A stretch of 64,000 nt of DNA from Bacteroidales bacterium (GCA_020026355.1 JAHHQP010000001.1:49916-113915), one strand, 5' to 3'. Positions 27,256-37,600 are shown, counted from the first letter of the stretch. Notes: generated by a model not told the origin, from the sequence alone. Program-made: numbers and translations.

Positions 27256-28359
27256 ATGGCATTGAAATGCGGTATTGTAGGTCTCCCGAACGTGGGTAAA
27301 TCTACATTGTTCAACTGCGTGAGTTCCGGAAAGGCACAGAGCGCAAACTTCCCTTTCTGTACGATCGAGCCGAACATCGGTTCCACCATCGTACCGGACA
27401 AGAGACTGGAGGTGCTGGAAAGCATCTGCCATCCTCAGAGAGTCATCCCTGCAACTGTCGAGATCGTAGACATCGCAGGTCTGGTGAAGGGAGCCAGCAA
27501 AGGTGAAGGTCTGGGCAACCAGTTCCTCGCCAACATCAGGGAAACGGATGCGATTCTCCATGTTCTCAGATGCTTCGACGACCCGAACATCGTCCATGTG
27601 GACGGAACGGTCGATCCGGTCAGGGACAAGGAAGTGATTGATATGGAACTTCAGCTCAAAGACCTGGAAACGGTCCAGAACAGGATCGCGAAAGTAGAGA
27701 AACAGGCGAAGACCGGCGGAGACAAGCAGGCAAAGAAACTGCTGGAGATCCTGCTGAAATATCAGGAAGTCCTGCTGGAAGGCAAATCTTGCCGTTGCGT
27801 GAAATTCGACTCTCCGGAAGACCAGCAGCTGGCCAGAGACCTTTTCCTGCTGACCAACAAACCGGTCATGTATGTCTGCAATGTCGATGAAGCTTCCGCT
27901 TCTACCGGCAATGAGTACGTCGAGCAGGTCAGGGAAGCCGTGAAGGACGAAGATGCTGAAATCCTCGTGATCGCAGCAAAGATCGAGTCCGACATCGCGG
28001 AACTCGAGACTTACGAAGAGAAGCAGATGTTCCTGGAAGAACTCGGTCTGGAAGAAAGTGGTGTCGTGAGACTCATCCAGAGCGCCTACTCTCTGCTCAA
28101 TCTCCAGACTTTCTTCACGGCAGGAGCTGACGAGTGCCGCGCCTGGACCATCAACAAAGGCGACAAGGCACCGAAAGCAGCCGGCGTGATCCACACTGAC
28201 TTCGAGAAAGGCTTCATCCGTGCAGAAGTGATCAAATACGAAGACTTCGTACAGCTCAAGTCTGAAAGTGCCTGCAGAGCCGCTGGAAAGCTCGGTATCG
28301 AGGGTAAGGAATACGTCGTTCAGGACGGTGACATCATGCACTTCCTGTTCAACGTCTGA
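27256..28359 (+). CDS. ychF: redox-regulated ATPase YchF
   Basis: The 367-residue product is an Obg-related P-loop protein. G1 is GLPNVGKST (residues 9-17), G3 is DIAGLVKGASKGEGLGNQFL, and the G4 position reads CNVDEAS rather than NKxD, as expected for this ATP-preferring family. A central coiled coil spans about 130-200 and the C-terminal TGS domain about 285-365 (FFTAGADECRAWTI). It binds ribosomes and hydrolyses ATP, with roles reported in stress response. It has its own promoter and is followed by a very long perfect inverted repeat. Confidence 0.97.
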   Translation: MALKCGIVGLPNVGKSTLFNCVSSGKAQSANFPFCTIEPNIGSTIVPDKRLEVLESICHPQRVIPATVEIVDIAGLVKGASKGEGLGNQFLANIRETDAILHVLRCFDDPNIVHVDGTVDPVRDKEVIDMELQLKDLETVQNRIAKVEKQAKTGGDKQAKKLLEILLKYQEVLLEGKSCRCVKFDSPEDQQLARDLFLLTNKPVMYVCNVDEASASTGNEYVEQVREAVKDEDAEILVIAAKIESDIAELETYEEKQMFLEELGLEESGVVRLIQSAYSLLNLQTFFTAGADECRAWTINKGDKAPKAAGVIHTDFEKGFIRAEVIKYEDFVQLKSESACRAAGKLGIEGKEYVVQDGDIMHFLFNV

Positions 28360-28374
28360 TCTTCCGACGAGAAC

Positions 28375-28424
28375 ACATGAAGAAACCGGTAACCGATATG
28401 ATTCGGTTACCGGTTTCTTCATGT
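28375..28424. repeat. perfect 22-bp inverted repeat, 6-base loop
   Basis: The arms at 28375-28396 and 28403-28424 are exact reverse complements over 22 bases, with loop TATGAT. No T-run follows on either strand, so it is not a standard intrinsic terminator, although it lies 16 bases after the ychF stop and may protect or end that mRNA. A small hairpin (GTCCG-CACA-CGGAC) starts at its end and further short hairpins follow to about 28500. Confidence 0.9.
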
Positions 28425-28513
28425 CCGCACACGGACCTATTCGACAGGTTCCATGCCCTCCTGAACTCTGTCCTTCCTACGGACCGTCTTCAGGACTTTC
28501 TCCTGCAGATAGA

Positions 28514-28544
28514 TAAAAAAGATGCCGGCATTTCTGCCGGCATC
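28514..28544 (-). terminator. intrinsic terminator of the PpiD-like gene
   Basis: On the minus strand the stem GATGCCGGCA / TGCCGGCATC closes a GAAA loop and is followed by six T. It lies 26 bases after the stop codon. Confidence 0.9.
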
Positions 28545-28569
28545 CTCATTTTCTTCCGTTATCGGATGT

Positions 28570-30528
28570 TTACATGAATTTCACGCGTTCGTCGTTGAAT
28601 CTGACGGTTTTCATGAGTTCACCAGCAGCCATCTGAGAAGCATAAGCTGCCTTGTACTGATTATGCTGGATAGCCATATCCTCAGTATACGCATTTCTCT
28701 TGTTACGAGAAAGCACCTTGTATACGAAGATCTCACCGCTACCTACATACGGACCGTAAACTTTACCAACTTCCGATGCGCTGACGGCACCGACGAATTT
28801 AGGATCGTATTTATGATCGAAGTTTCCTGAGTTCATATCCATCGGAGAAAGGGCAGAATAAGAGAAGATAATGTTATCTGTCTGTACACTTGTCTCAAGT
28901 TTTGCAGCAATCTCTTTCATATTCTCAAGTCCTGCAATCTGAGTCTTCACTTTCTCTGCAGTAGCTGCAAGCAGTTTCTCGTTGCGGAGAATGTTCCTGA
29001 TCTGATCTGCAACCAGTTCATAGGAAAGATATCCGTCAGCATTCACAGCCTTAAGCGCTGCAACCACGTAGACCTCATCCAGTTTGTAAACAGGGGAAAC
29101 CTGACCTACAGTAGCCTCATAAGCCCATTTGATCACCTCTCTTGCATTAGCGTAAGAAGTACGTGCGGAATATGGAAGGTCGAAATAGGAAGGATAGATC
29201 TGTGATCTGTGGGAATTATCGTTCTGACCGACAGCAGCAAGCTGTGCAGAGAACTCCTCATAAGAAGTTGCCTTGGAAGCGAACTCTTTGGCCTTTGCTG
29301 AGATCGCGTCGTCGGTTTCCTCACTGACGAATGCGGAATTCTTCACGTAAGCCACTTTCTTGTGGAGTTTCTTGTCGGATCTCTTGATGACCTTCACCCA
29401 GACATTCTGCCTGTTCTTACGGTCATTGACCTTGAAAGCCGTGTTCAGCTTGTTCTCCACGAAAGACATAGGCTCTGAATAGGTATCGTTGATGGCGTTG
29501 AATGCAAGCGTACGACTTTGCACTGCATCGAAGAGAGAGTCTGCGACAGACTCACCGGCGGCAGGAACCACCTTGATCTCGATGGAAGAAGGAAGGACTT
29601 TCTCATCCAGTACGTTGACAGCGTAGAATTCGTCCTCGCTGGCAACGACTGCTGAAGAAGCGTCTTTACCATTGATGTAATCGGTCACCGCAAAAGGAAG
29701 GTTGTAGGAAGTGTAATCGTAGTATTTCACATCCTCATTGTCCTCAGCTGAATCAGCCAGAAGGTCCTTGAGGTTCTTGTCAGCCTCTGCACGTGCTGCC
29801 TCGAGGTCCTTGGCAGACGGAGCGATATCAAATGTGGCGAACTCGATGTAACGACCTTCCTGACCATTGCCGTACATATCCTTGAAACCGACTTTGTGAG
29901 ACTCATAATAAGCCTTGCACTCCTCATCGCTCACTTCCACCTGCAAAGAATAGTCCGGTGAAATGCGGATGAATGCAGTGCTGTCCGCATTGTCATTCAC
30001 CTCATCAGCGATCACGGAAGCGTTGCAATAGGCTGTGCTGGCAAAAAGACTGCCGTATTTGTACACATAGAGGTTTCTCCTGATCTGATCGACGATGGTC
30101 TGCATCGGATACTCATACTGAGGAAACTGTTCCTTCAAGGAAGCAAGCTGGTTGTAGAGCTGACCTTCCTGAGTGAACTGGAGGTAAGATGCAAGTTCAG
30201 AATCAGGAACCGTGATACCTGCAGCCTCGAATTTCGGAGTCATACCGTACTGGAACAGGAAATTCTGCTCGAGCATCTGATGGGTCTGGAATGTATTAGG
30301 ACGATAAGCGCCGTTATAGAGTACATCCATTGAAATTTTGTTCTTTTCCAGTGCAGTCTGGTAGTCCAGATAAGTGATATCCTCACCTTCGATTTCCATG
30401 ACATCACCGTTTCCACTGGTGCAAGAATTGAATACACTCGGGTCTACAATGAAAGAAAGCAGTGCTATAGCAATGAGCACTGTGATCAAGACGCCGAATT
30501 TAACGCGAATTGTTTCTAGAACCGCCAT
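28570..30528 (-). CDS. PpiD/SurA-like periplasmic folding factor, membrane-anchored
   Basis: The product has 652 residues. An N-terminal helix (about 13-30, GVLITVLIAIALLSFIV) anchors it in the inner membrane. A SurA-N-like helical region follows, with the family pattern YLDYQTALEKNKISMDVLYN near 54 and GMTPKFEAAGITVPDSEL. The central part, about 230-400, is where parvulin domains normally sit, but I cannot find the usual GGDLGWF-type loop. It may therefore be a chaperone with a degenerate isomerase domain. It is the last gene of the envelope cluster coaX / OMP / TPR / lptC, with a weak promoter of its own and a strong terminator. Its likely job is folding outer-membrane proteins. Confidence 0.82.
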   Translation of the reverse strand: MAVLETIRVKFGVLITVLIAIALLSFIVDPSVFNSCTSGNGDVMEIEGEDITYLDYQTALEKNKISMDVLYNGAYRPNTFQTHQMLEQNFLFQYGMTPKFEAAGITVPDSELASYLQFTQEGQLYNQLASLKEQFPQYEYPMQTIVDQIRRNLYVYKYGSLFASTAYCNASVIADEVNDNADSTAFIRISPDYSLQVEVSDEECKAYYESHKVGFKDMYGNGQEGRYIEFATFDIAPSAKDLEAARAEADKNLKDLLADSAEDNEDVKYYDYTSYNLPFAVTDYINGKDASSAVVASEDEFYAVNVLDEKVLPSSIEIKVVPAAGESVADSLFDAVQSRTLAFNAINDTYSEPMSFVENKLNTAFKVNDRKNRQNVWVKVIKRSDKKLHKKVAYVKNSAFVSEETDDAISAKAKEFASKATSYEEFSAQLAAVGQNDNSHRSQIYPSYFDLPYSARTSYANAREVIKWAYEATVGQVSPVYKLDEVYVVAALKAVNADGYLSYELVADQIRNILRNEKLLAATAEKVKTQIAGLENMKEIAAKLETSVQTDNIIFSYSALSPMDMNSGNFDHKYDPKFVGAVSASEVGKVYGPYVGSGEIFVYKVLSRNKRNAYTEDMAIQHNQYKAAYASQMAAGELMKTVRFNDERVKFM

Positions 30529-30579
30529 TTTATTTTTAATTTAAAGATTTAGCTAAAAATGTGATTAACATAAGGGTTG

Positions 30580-30587
30580 CGAAGATA
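30580..30587 (-). promoter_or_regulatory. possible -7 box of the PpiD-like gene
   Basis: TATCTTCG (one mismatch to TAnnTTTG) lies 52 bases before the start in the 78-base gap after lptC. The -33 region is T-rich without a clear TTTG. Confidence 0.35.
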
Positions 30588-30606
30588 GCAAAAAATCCGT
30601 TAAAAA

Positions 30607-31233
30607 TCATGACTTTTTTAAAAAAGGTCCTATAAAGTTGATAGAATCCACCTTTACAGCGAGACTGTCTCTCGTGATTATGCCATAATTGTTGAAGGGC
30701 CTGAAGATGACGGAATTACGGGCGCGCTGATCGGATTCCATCCCATAGCCCTGCATGAAACCGTCCGGAGAATACATCTTGACATAGCAGTCCGTCCAGA
30801 TCTTTTCAGTCTGACGGTCCCAGAACAAGGTATCCGTCTCCATGACTTCCTTCTTGATGATGTTTCTCACCACCACATTGCCGAAGGCTTCCCAAGTTTC
30901 CCGCCCATCCTCGAATTTGCAATGGCGAGCATTGTCGGAAGTGATTTCCGTCTCCACGTCTCCGGTCTCCGTGAAAGCATAGACTGCGAAACCGGCAGGA
31001 AAGAGTTCGAACACGAGAGAATCCTCATCGTATCTTTCCATCCGGACTGCCTCCATACGCATCTTCACTTCTCCGTTCTGCGTCTGCACATAAAAGGCAT
31101 TATCTACGGTCTGGACCGGAACATTGGACATGTCGATATCTTCCTCATGCAATTTACCCTTGCATGAAAATACCATGATAGCAACCGCACATGCGGTTGC
31201 TATCTTCACTATGGTATTTAATGACTTGCTCAA
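30607..31233 (-). CDS. lptC: LPS-export periplasmic protein LptC
   Basis: The 208-residue lipoprotein has lipobox VFSC (Cys24). This is unusual compared with the membrane-anchored proteobacterial LptC but normal in Bacteroidetes. The remainder is a single OstA/LptC-type beta-jellyroll with repeated short strands (VRMERYDEDSLVFELFPAGF, ITSDNARHCKFEDGRETWEAFGNVVVRN). It passes lipopolysaccharide from LptBFG to the periplasmic bridge. It begins seven bases after the stop of the TPR gene, so it is cotranscribed with it. Confidence 0.88.
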   Translation of the reverse strand: MSKSLNTIVKIATACAVAIMVFSCKGKLHEEDIDMSNVPVQTVDNAFYVQTQNGEVKMRMEAVRMERYDEDSLVFELFPAGFAVYAFTETGDVETEITSDNARHCKFEDGRETWEAFGNVVVRNIIKKEVMETDTLFWDRQTEKIWTDCYVKMYSPDGFMQGYGMESDQRARNSVIFRPFNNYGIITRDSLAVKVDSINFIGPFLKKS

Positions 31234-31240
31234 ATTTTCT

Positions 31241-32572
31241 CTATTTCTGGGTCCTGACAGTCGTCACCGCTCTCATACCATTGCAGGAAACGGTGTAGGA
31301 CATACCGTCGGTAAGGTCATACATGAAGGCATCTCCAGTCTGCGGATAGTACTGACTATATCTTGCGATGCTCTGATTCGCTTCCTCTGCAAGACTCGGG
31401 TCAGCTTTCTTTGCTTTCATCATATAATCGACAGCTACCCAATATGGAGCTCTCTTGTCAATGTCGTTACCTTTACATACCTGGCTACCCCATACGGTAC
31501 CGAGGATGATGTATGCTTTACCTGCGAGTGAAGGATCCAGTGCAGGAACCTTGCTTGCAGCATTGTTGGCATAGACATAACGACCCTCCGTAAGCGCAAA
31601 GGTGGCTGCCTGCAGATAGTAGTCAGCATCCGTAAGGTCATCCGACTCCGGATAAGCGATGGCCTCATCGATGAATTTAAGAGCCTGATCCACATCACCT
31701 CTTGAAGAATAAAGTTTGAAGAGGAAGTATGCGGAAGTATGTGACGGCTCAACTCTATGCATGGTATTCACTGCATTGAGGTAAAGGTCATTATCCATGC
31801 AGTCCTCAGCCATACTCATCATCTTCACGATATTGGAAGCGAGAGCGGCATCATCAGGATTCTCGGCGAATCTCGGTGTATAGAGTTCAATGAGGTTGTC
31901 GCAGCTGGCTACCTGACTGGCGATGAGAATGTTCTCGATCGCTTCCTTGACCTTATCCACTTCTTCCTTCTCTCTCTCTTTCTTAGGATCGTAGGCTGAA
32001 AGGTAATCTACGCATTTGGAGTAGTTCGCCATGACAGCTTCAGCATTCAGGACACCGTTTCCATAAAGGAGATTGACCGCATTGAAATAATTCACATAGA
32101 TGCTCGGTCTAGTCTTGGACTTATTGAAATCGATGATTTTGGAAAGTTCATCATAGAGTTTCTGCGGATCGTCTTTCACAAAGTTGACCAAGTCGAGACC
32201 CTTGTTGTTCATGACTGTAACAGCATATTTCGGATAGTACTCCGCCCTGACATCATGGAGAGTCATCAAGCTATCAATCAGTTCATCCCTGTAGATGACG
32301 TTCCTGGAGTTCTTGTTGATGAGCATTCTCATCAAGGAAGTACCGTGGATCAGCATATTCTGGCTGGCGGTAGGAGGGCAATATTTGTACGCTTTCCTCC
32401 ACTGGGGAATAGCCTCGTCATAATTCTTCAATTTGAAATGTTCAAGGTAGAATGAAAGATACTTGATACATTCCGTACTGTCTGCGGTCGTACCGTATTT
32501 CTGTGCTGATGCAGGAACACTGCCTACACCCATCATGAGCACAGCAAGAAAAATCAGAGCTATTTTTTTCAT
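31241..32572 (-). CDS. exported tetratricopeptide-repeat protein
   Basis: The 443-residue product has a signal peptide cut after SVPASA (about residue 23) and no lipobox. The mature part is almost entirely helical with TPR-like pairs, for example YNEAIPQWRKAYKYCPPTASQ-type spacing near residue 50, AYFLFKLYSSRGDVDQALKFIDEAI near 285 and YYLQAATFALTEGRYVYA near 320. It is periplasmic and probably a scaffold for an envelope complex; no enzymatic motif is present. It lies between the outer-membrane protein gene (47 bases upstream) and lptC (seven bases downstream), an arrangement I recall from other Bacteroidales, so an envelope-assembly role is likely but not proven. Confidence 0.8.
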   Translation of the reverse strand: MKKIALIFLAVLMMGVGSVPASAQKYGTTADSTECIKYLSFYLEHFKLKNYDEAIPQWRKAYKYCPPTASQNMLIHGTSLMRMLINKNSRNVIYRDELIDSLMTLHDVRAEYYPKYAVTVMNNKGLDLVNFVKDDPQKLYDELSKIIDFNKSKTRPSIYVNYFNAVNLLYGNGVLNAEAVMANYSKCVDYLSAYDPKKEREKEEVDKVKEAIENILIASQVASCDNLIELYTPRFAENPDDAALASNIVKMMSMAEDCMDNDLYLNAVNTMHRVEPSHTSAYFLFKLYSSRGDVDQALKFIDEAIAYPESDDLTDADYYLQAATFALTEGRYVYANNAASKVPALDPSLAGKAYIILGTVWGSQVCKGNDIDKRAPYWVAVDYMMKAKKADPSLAEEANQSIARYSQYYPQTGDAFMYDLTDGMSYTVSCNGMRAVTTVRTQK

Positions 32573-32619
32573 AATATCATTAATAATTTGTTCGTATCTA
32601 GTTTACCGCACCCAGAAGA

Positions 32620-33930
32620 CTATTTGTATCTTGTTTTCTGGAACCATATATCATGGATATTGAAGCCGATCATGAACTTGAAGTAACGCTCGCGGACCAG
32701 GTTATTCTTCAAGGAGCCTTTCTGGCCGAAATCTACTCCAAGCGAAATTCCGTTATACCATCGCCATACCGGAAGCGTGACACCCAACGTCATGCCGAAA
32801 CCATCCACAGGATTGCCGTTGACCTTATAATGAGCTCTGTCGTAATACAAGCCTCCCCGGTAAGCGCAACGTTTCAGATAATACCTGACATCGTTCCTGT
32901 TCGGAACGATTTCGAATCCTGCCTTGAAAGAGTGGGAAACGGAAGCTGTGAAATCCATATCTCCCTTGACTGCAAATCCATTCACGGCATCCATGCCGGC
33001 GTTTCTCCAATCCGATCTCACGTAATTGAACTCAGCGGTCCAGTTTTCTCCTCCCCTGACGGCGATACCTATACCCAGTTCATCTCCAAATTTCAAGCCA
33101 TTTTCCTTCAACCTGATGATTTCCGTCCTGACGGAATCCACCACTCCTGATTGTGTGCCGTAATTGAATGAAGTAGCCTGACCTTTCATATTCGTCCGCA
33201 GACGGTAGGTAGCTCCGGCAATCAAGGAAATGTCACCACCTAACTTCTGCTCATACTGGAGACCGAATTTCCCGGATGTTCCGCGAATATTCAACTTGTC
33301 ACCACTGTTCACGGACCGGTAATCGCCATGCGCTAAGGTTGTGCTCGTCAGCTTTTCGATATTTCCGAAAAATATGTCCAGTTCAGCACCGATGGAGAAT
33401 CTCCTCCAGAAAGTGGCACCAGCTCCTATGAAAACCTGATAGACGCCTCCAGTTCCGGAAGCATTGTAGTCGATGGCACCGGTATCCGCGATGATATCAT
33501 CATCCACCTGTGAAGAAAAATCATAGCCGACATCACTGAACGGTGTAATACCGACCATCATAGCCGACGTTCTCCAGATCGGGAAACTCATGACCAGATC
33601 ATTCAGGTTGAAAGTATTGTTTGCGCTGTTCTTTCCATTCTGCCTGTAATAGGTATTCTTCTGAGAAAGTCCGAAATCCGCCATGAAAGCCAGACTGTCC
33701 CTGGCCGTCACCGCAGCCGGATTAAGAATGTTGATGAAACGACGGTTCCTGGTCGCGATACCCACACCACCCATGGATTGGGTGAAGGCATTTCCCGAAC
33801 GGGACATTTCACCGATACCGTACAGGGAATATGGGGAATAAGAGCCATAGGCACCGTTGTTCTGCGCCGACAATCCGGCACCGAGACACAAAAGCACTGC
33901 CACCAATAGATATCTAACTGATTTTCCCAT
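32620..33930 (-). CDS. outer-membrane beta-barrel protein
   Basis: The 436-residue product has a signal peptide (about 1-22, LGAGLSAQ). The start of the mature protein, YGSYSPYSLYGIGEMSRSGNAFTQSMGGVGIA, resembles FadL/PorV-type and related Bacteroidetes barrels, and the rest shows regular alternating strands. It ends HDIWFQKTRYK, without a terminal aromatic. The start overlaps the end of coaX by 17 bases, so the genes are translationally linked. The transported molecule is unknown. Confidence 0.8.
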   Translation of the reverse strand: MGKSVRYLLVAVLLCLGAGLSAQNNGAYGSYSPYSLYGIGEMSRSGNAFTQSMGGVGIATRNRRFINILNPAAVTARDSLAFMADFGLSQKNTYYRQNGKNSANNTFNLNDLVMSFPIWRTSAMMVGITPFSDVGYDFSSQVDDDIIADTGAIDYNASGTGGVYQVFIGAGATFWRRFSIGAELDIFFGNIEKLTSTTLAHGDYRSVNSGDKLNIRGTSGKFGLQYEQKLGGDISLIAGATYRLRTNMKGQATSFNYGTQSGVVDSVRTEIIRLKENGLKFGDELGIGIAVRGGENWTAEFNYVRSDWRNAGMDAVNGFAVKGDMDFTASVSHSFKAGFEIVPNRNDVRYYLKRCAYRGGLYYDRAHYKVNGNPVDGFGMTLGVTLPVWRWYNGISLGVDFGQKGSLKNNLVRERYFKFMIGFNIHDIWFQKTRYK

Positions 33931-34636
33931 ATTTATCTGCTATTAAAGCCAACCCCATCAAAATAAGGTTAGAAACTACAAAGATGGAATTTTTCATCCT
34001 TTTTGCAAAATAAATTGAATCCCCTCCTGTAAAAACCACGATATTTTGAGGATAATCAGACTGGTATCCTTCAATTTCATATAACATTCCCTTGATCACT
34101 CCGTCCGCGATGCCGCTCTCGACAGAATTTCCCTGTTCCTGCGTCTCCTCCGGCGTATCCACCAGCGGAAGTGATCTGGAATAACGGTTCAGAGCCTTGA
34201 ACCTTGTCCGGCATCCCACAGAAAGATTGCCTCCCGTATAGACACCGTGCTCATCAAGGAAATCGACGGCCAAGGTCGTTCCGAAATCGAAGATGGTGCA
34301 CCCTTTCCCCTTGAAGAGGTAACGGGCCGCAAGCACGGAAGCCGCACGATCCGGAGTAAGATAGGCCGGAAGCCCATTCTGCTCCATGATGTGGGAATGG
34401 GAGGAATCCAGTACCAGAAGTACCCGGCACTCTCGTTCCAGCCGAGCCAGGTTTCCAGTGGACAAGTCCTTGGCCGAACTGATCACCATCACATCCGGTT
34501 TCACCTTCTCTGTCAATGAAAGAATGAACTCATTCGTCCTTTCTCCCTGATAACGGAAAGTCTTGCCCAAGGTAATTCCGTCAGCCCAGGCCGCTTTCAA
34601 GGCTGTATTTCCTATATCGATAATGAGATTTGCCAC
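33914..34636 (-). CDS. coaX: type III pantothenate kinase
   Basis: The product has 240 residues, starting at GTG 34636 (reads MANLIIDIGNTALKAAW). An upstream TTG at 34660 is in frame but lies inside the -7 box and is rejected. The enzyme phosphorylates pantothenate at the first step of coenzyme A synthesis. It belongs to the ASKHA fold: phosphate-1 motif DIGNTALK, pantothenate region AYLTPDRAASVLAARYLF, and phosphate-2 motif TIFDFGTTLAVDFLDEHGVYTGGNLSVG. Near the C-terminus is VVFTGGDSIYFAKRMK, which binds the nucleotide. A strong promoter lies just upstream, inside the end of mfd. The outer-membrane protein gene overlaps the 3' end. Confidence 0.93.
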   Translation of the reverse strand: MANLIIDIGNTALKAAWADGITLGKTFRYQGERTNEFILSLTEKVKPDVMVISSAKDLSTGNLARLERECRVLLVLDSSHSHIMEQNGLPAYLTPDRAASVLAARYLFKGKGCTIFDFGTTLAVDFLDEHGVYTGGNLSVGCRTRFKALNRYSRSLPLVDTPEETQEQGNSVESGIADGVIKGMLYEIEGYQSDYPQNIVVFTGGDSIYFAKRMKNSIFVVSNLILMGLALIADKYGKIS

Positions 34637-34657
34637 AATCAAACAGTTTTGAACATA

Positions 34658-34689
34658 CAAATTTATGATTTTTCTACAACTTTGTCAAA
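34658..34689 (-). promoter_or_regulatory. coaX operon promoter (perfect Bacteroidetes consensus)
   Basis: On the minus strand TTTG (34686-34689), a 20-base spacer and TAAATTTG (34658-34665) match the consensus exactly. The -33 box and part of the spacer lie in the last codons and stop of mfd, whose TAG is at 34674-34676. Confidence 0.8.
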
Positions 34690-37600
34690 ATCTCATACGC
34701 TTTGGAAAGATTGTCCACGTTACGCACGAAGATACGGAGCTTGTTGTCCGACTGTTTCAGTTCGATCTTCTGCGGATAAGCCGTGATCTTCTCCAGCACG
34801 TCGGAAAACTTTTTCGAACGGTAATACTGCGACAAAGGATTCGTGATGAAGAAAGCGATCATCACTCCGTTCTTGATGATGACCTTCTCGAAACCGAGAG
34901 CCTTCGCCGTCTGCCGGATCCGGATGATATCGAACAGCCGCTCCAGCTCTTCCGGAACCGGTCCGAAGCGATCTTCCAGCTTCCCTCTCATGGAAATGAT
35001 TTCCTTTTCCGTATCGAGGGAATCCAGTTCCTTGTAGATCCGGATCTTCTCTGCCGTCACATTGATGTAAGTATCCGGGATCAGCGCCACCTGATCGGTC
35101 TCGATCGTACAGTCGGACACGAATTTCTCCAGATCCGACTTTGCCGTGATGCCGGTCTCTACTCCAAGTTCCTCCATAGCCTCAGCCAGAATCTTCTGAT
35201 AAGTCTCGAAGCCCATGTCCGTGATGAAACCGCTCTGCTCCGCTCCCAGCAAGTTGCCGGCGCCGCGGATATCGAGATCCTGCATGGCAATGTTGAAGCC
35301 GCTGCCGAGGTCAGAGAACGACTCGATGGCCTTCAACCTTCTTCTGGCTTCATCAGTAATGGAGACCAATGGAGGCACGATGAGATAGCAGAAGGCTCTC
35401 CGGTTCGAACGTCCGACCCTTCCTCTGAGCTGATGCAGATCACTCAGGCCAATGTTCTGGGCCTGATTGATGATGATGGTATTCGCGTTCGGAATATCCA
35501 GTCCGTTCTCGATGATGGTCGTACACAGCAGCATATCATAATCTCCGGCCATGAAATCCAGAATCTTGTTCTCCAGCACCTTCGCCTCCATCTGCCCATG
35601 AGCGACGCAGATCTTCATGTCTGGGACCAGCCGATGCAGGATATCATGGATGGACTGCAGTTCCTCCACCCGATTATGAACGAAGAAAAGCTGTCCACCA
35701 CGGTTCAGTTCATAGTCAATGATCTTCTTTACCTCGTCCGGATCGAAAAGCATGATCTCCGTCTGGACCGGTATACGGTTAGGTGGTGGAGTATTGATGA
35801 TGGACAAGTCACGGGCACCAAGCAAGGAGAACTGCAAGGTTCGCGGAATCGGCGTCGCCGTCAAGGTCAAAGTATCGACTGAAGCCTTCAGCTGGCGCAA
35901 CTTTTCCTTCGCGCCGACACCGAACTTCTGCTCTTCATCAATGATCAGCAATCCGAGATCCTTGAACTCGAATCCCTTGCCGATCAGCTTATGGGTACCG
36001 ATGACGATATCCAAAGTTCCTTTCTTCAACCGCTCCTGAATCTGCGAGATTTCCTTCGCGGTCCTCAGTCGGCTCACATAATCGATGCTGCACGGAAAAT
36101 CCTTCAGCCGGTTCTGGAAAGTCTTGAAATGCTGAAGCGCCAGAATAGTGGTCGGAACCAGCACAGCTACCTGCTTGTTGTCAGCCACCGCCTTGAAAGC
36201 CGCACGTACCGCAACCTCCGTCTTGCCGAAACCGACATCCCCGCAGACCAGACGATCCATCGGGCAATCATCCTCCATGTCCGCCTTCACCGCCTTCACC
36301 GCCTTCTCCTGATCCGGTGTATCTTCATACATGAACGAAGATTCCAGTTCCTGCTGCATGAAGGAATCTGGAGAAAAAGCGAAACCATGCACACTCTTCC
36401 GCTTCGCATACAGCTGGATAAGATCCTTCGCGATATCCTTGACCTTGGACTTCGTGCTGCTCTTGAGATTCTGCCATACCTTCGAACCCAGCTTATTGAT
36501 CTTCGGCACCTCGGCCTCCTTCGACTTGTACCTTGAAATCTTGTGGAGCGCATGGACGGAAATGAAGACGACATCCCCGTCACGGTAAGTCAACTTCACG
36601 ACCTCATGAATGCGTCCCTTGTCATCCTTCATCCGCACGAGTCCGCCGAAAATACCTATACCGTAATCGATATGCACAACATAGTCTCCGATCGCGAAGG
36701 AACTGAGATCATTGATCGTCAGCTGCTCGCTCTTGTCTACCGAACGGCGTATGCTGACCCTGTGGAAACGGTCGAAGATCTCGTGATCGCAATAACAGCA
36801 GACCTTATCATCATGGTCAATGAAACCGCTGTGGATATTGTGCCCCGGAACGAAAGAAGGGATCAGTCCTTCATTCTCCGCAAGGATGTTATGGAGACGA
36901 TCAAGCTGAGATTTCTTTTCTCCATAGATCAGGACCTTGTAACCTTCCTCCATCCGCTTCCTGATGTCCATCGTCAGCAGTTCGAAATTTTTGTTGAACA
37001 CCGGTTGCGGCGCGATGTTGAAACGCACGGTCTTTGCCGGTGCCGGAGTATTCAGCGGAACGTTCAGATAAACCTTCTGGAAACGCTCGAACGACGGCCA
37101 CAGTTCCGTGTCCGAATACAGGTCAGGACTGTCCAGCCAGACCAGTGTGTTTTCCGGAAGGATGTCCAGGATCCGGGTACCGGCTTCCGTACTCTCGTCA
37201 CTAAGTTCAAGGTTCGGATAGATGTCGGCCTTGGTAACGGATTCTATGGAAAGCTGCGTGTTGCAATCGAACACATTGATCTTCTCCACCTCATCTCCGA
37301 AGAAGGAGAAACGGTAAGGATTGTTGAAGGAATAGGAGAAGATATCAGCCACTGCACCACGGATCGCGAACTGCCCCGGCTCAGAGACGAAATCCACTTT
37401 TTCAAAACCTTGTCCCACCAAAGTCTCGATAATCTGCTGATGACTGAGTTCATCATGAACATTGATTGTTAATATCGATGATTTTATGGTGCTGACAGGG
37501 GGGATTTCCTCCTCCAATGCAGCCGGATAAGTGACGATATACGTACCTGGAAGGCCTTTCGCTCCGAAGTTATCAACAAAATTGCCGTTTATCAACAAAT

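Noticed and set aside
27199..28422. 407-codon open frame on the minus strand opposite ychF
   Set aside because: Antisense to ychF. It begins MKKPV only because it starts within the long inverted repeat.
28375..28424. 22-bp inverted repeat as the ychF intrinsic terminator
   Set aside because: No T-run on either strand, so I list it as a repeat of unknown role, although it may still influence the 3' end.
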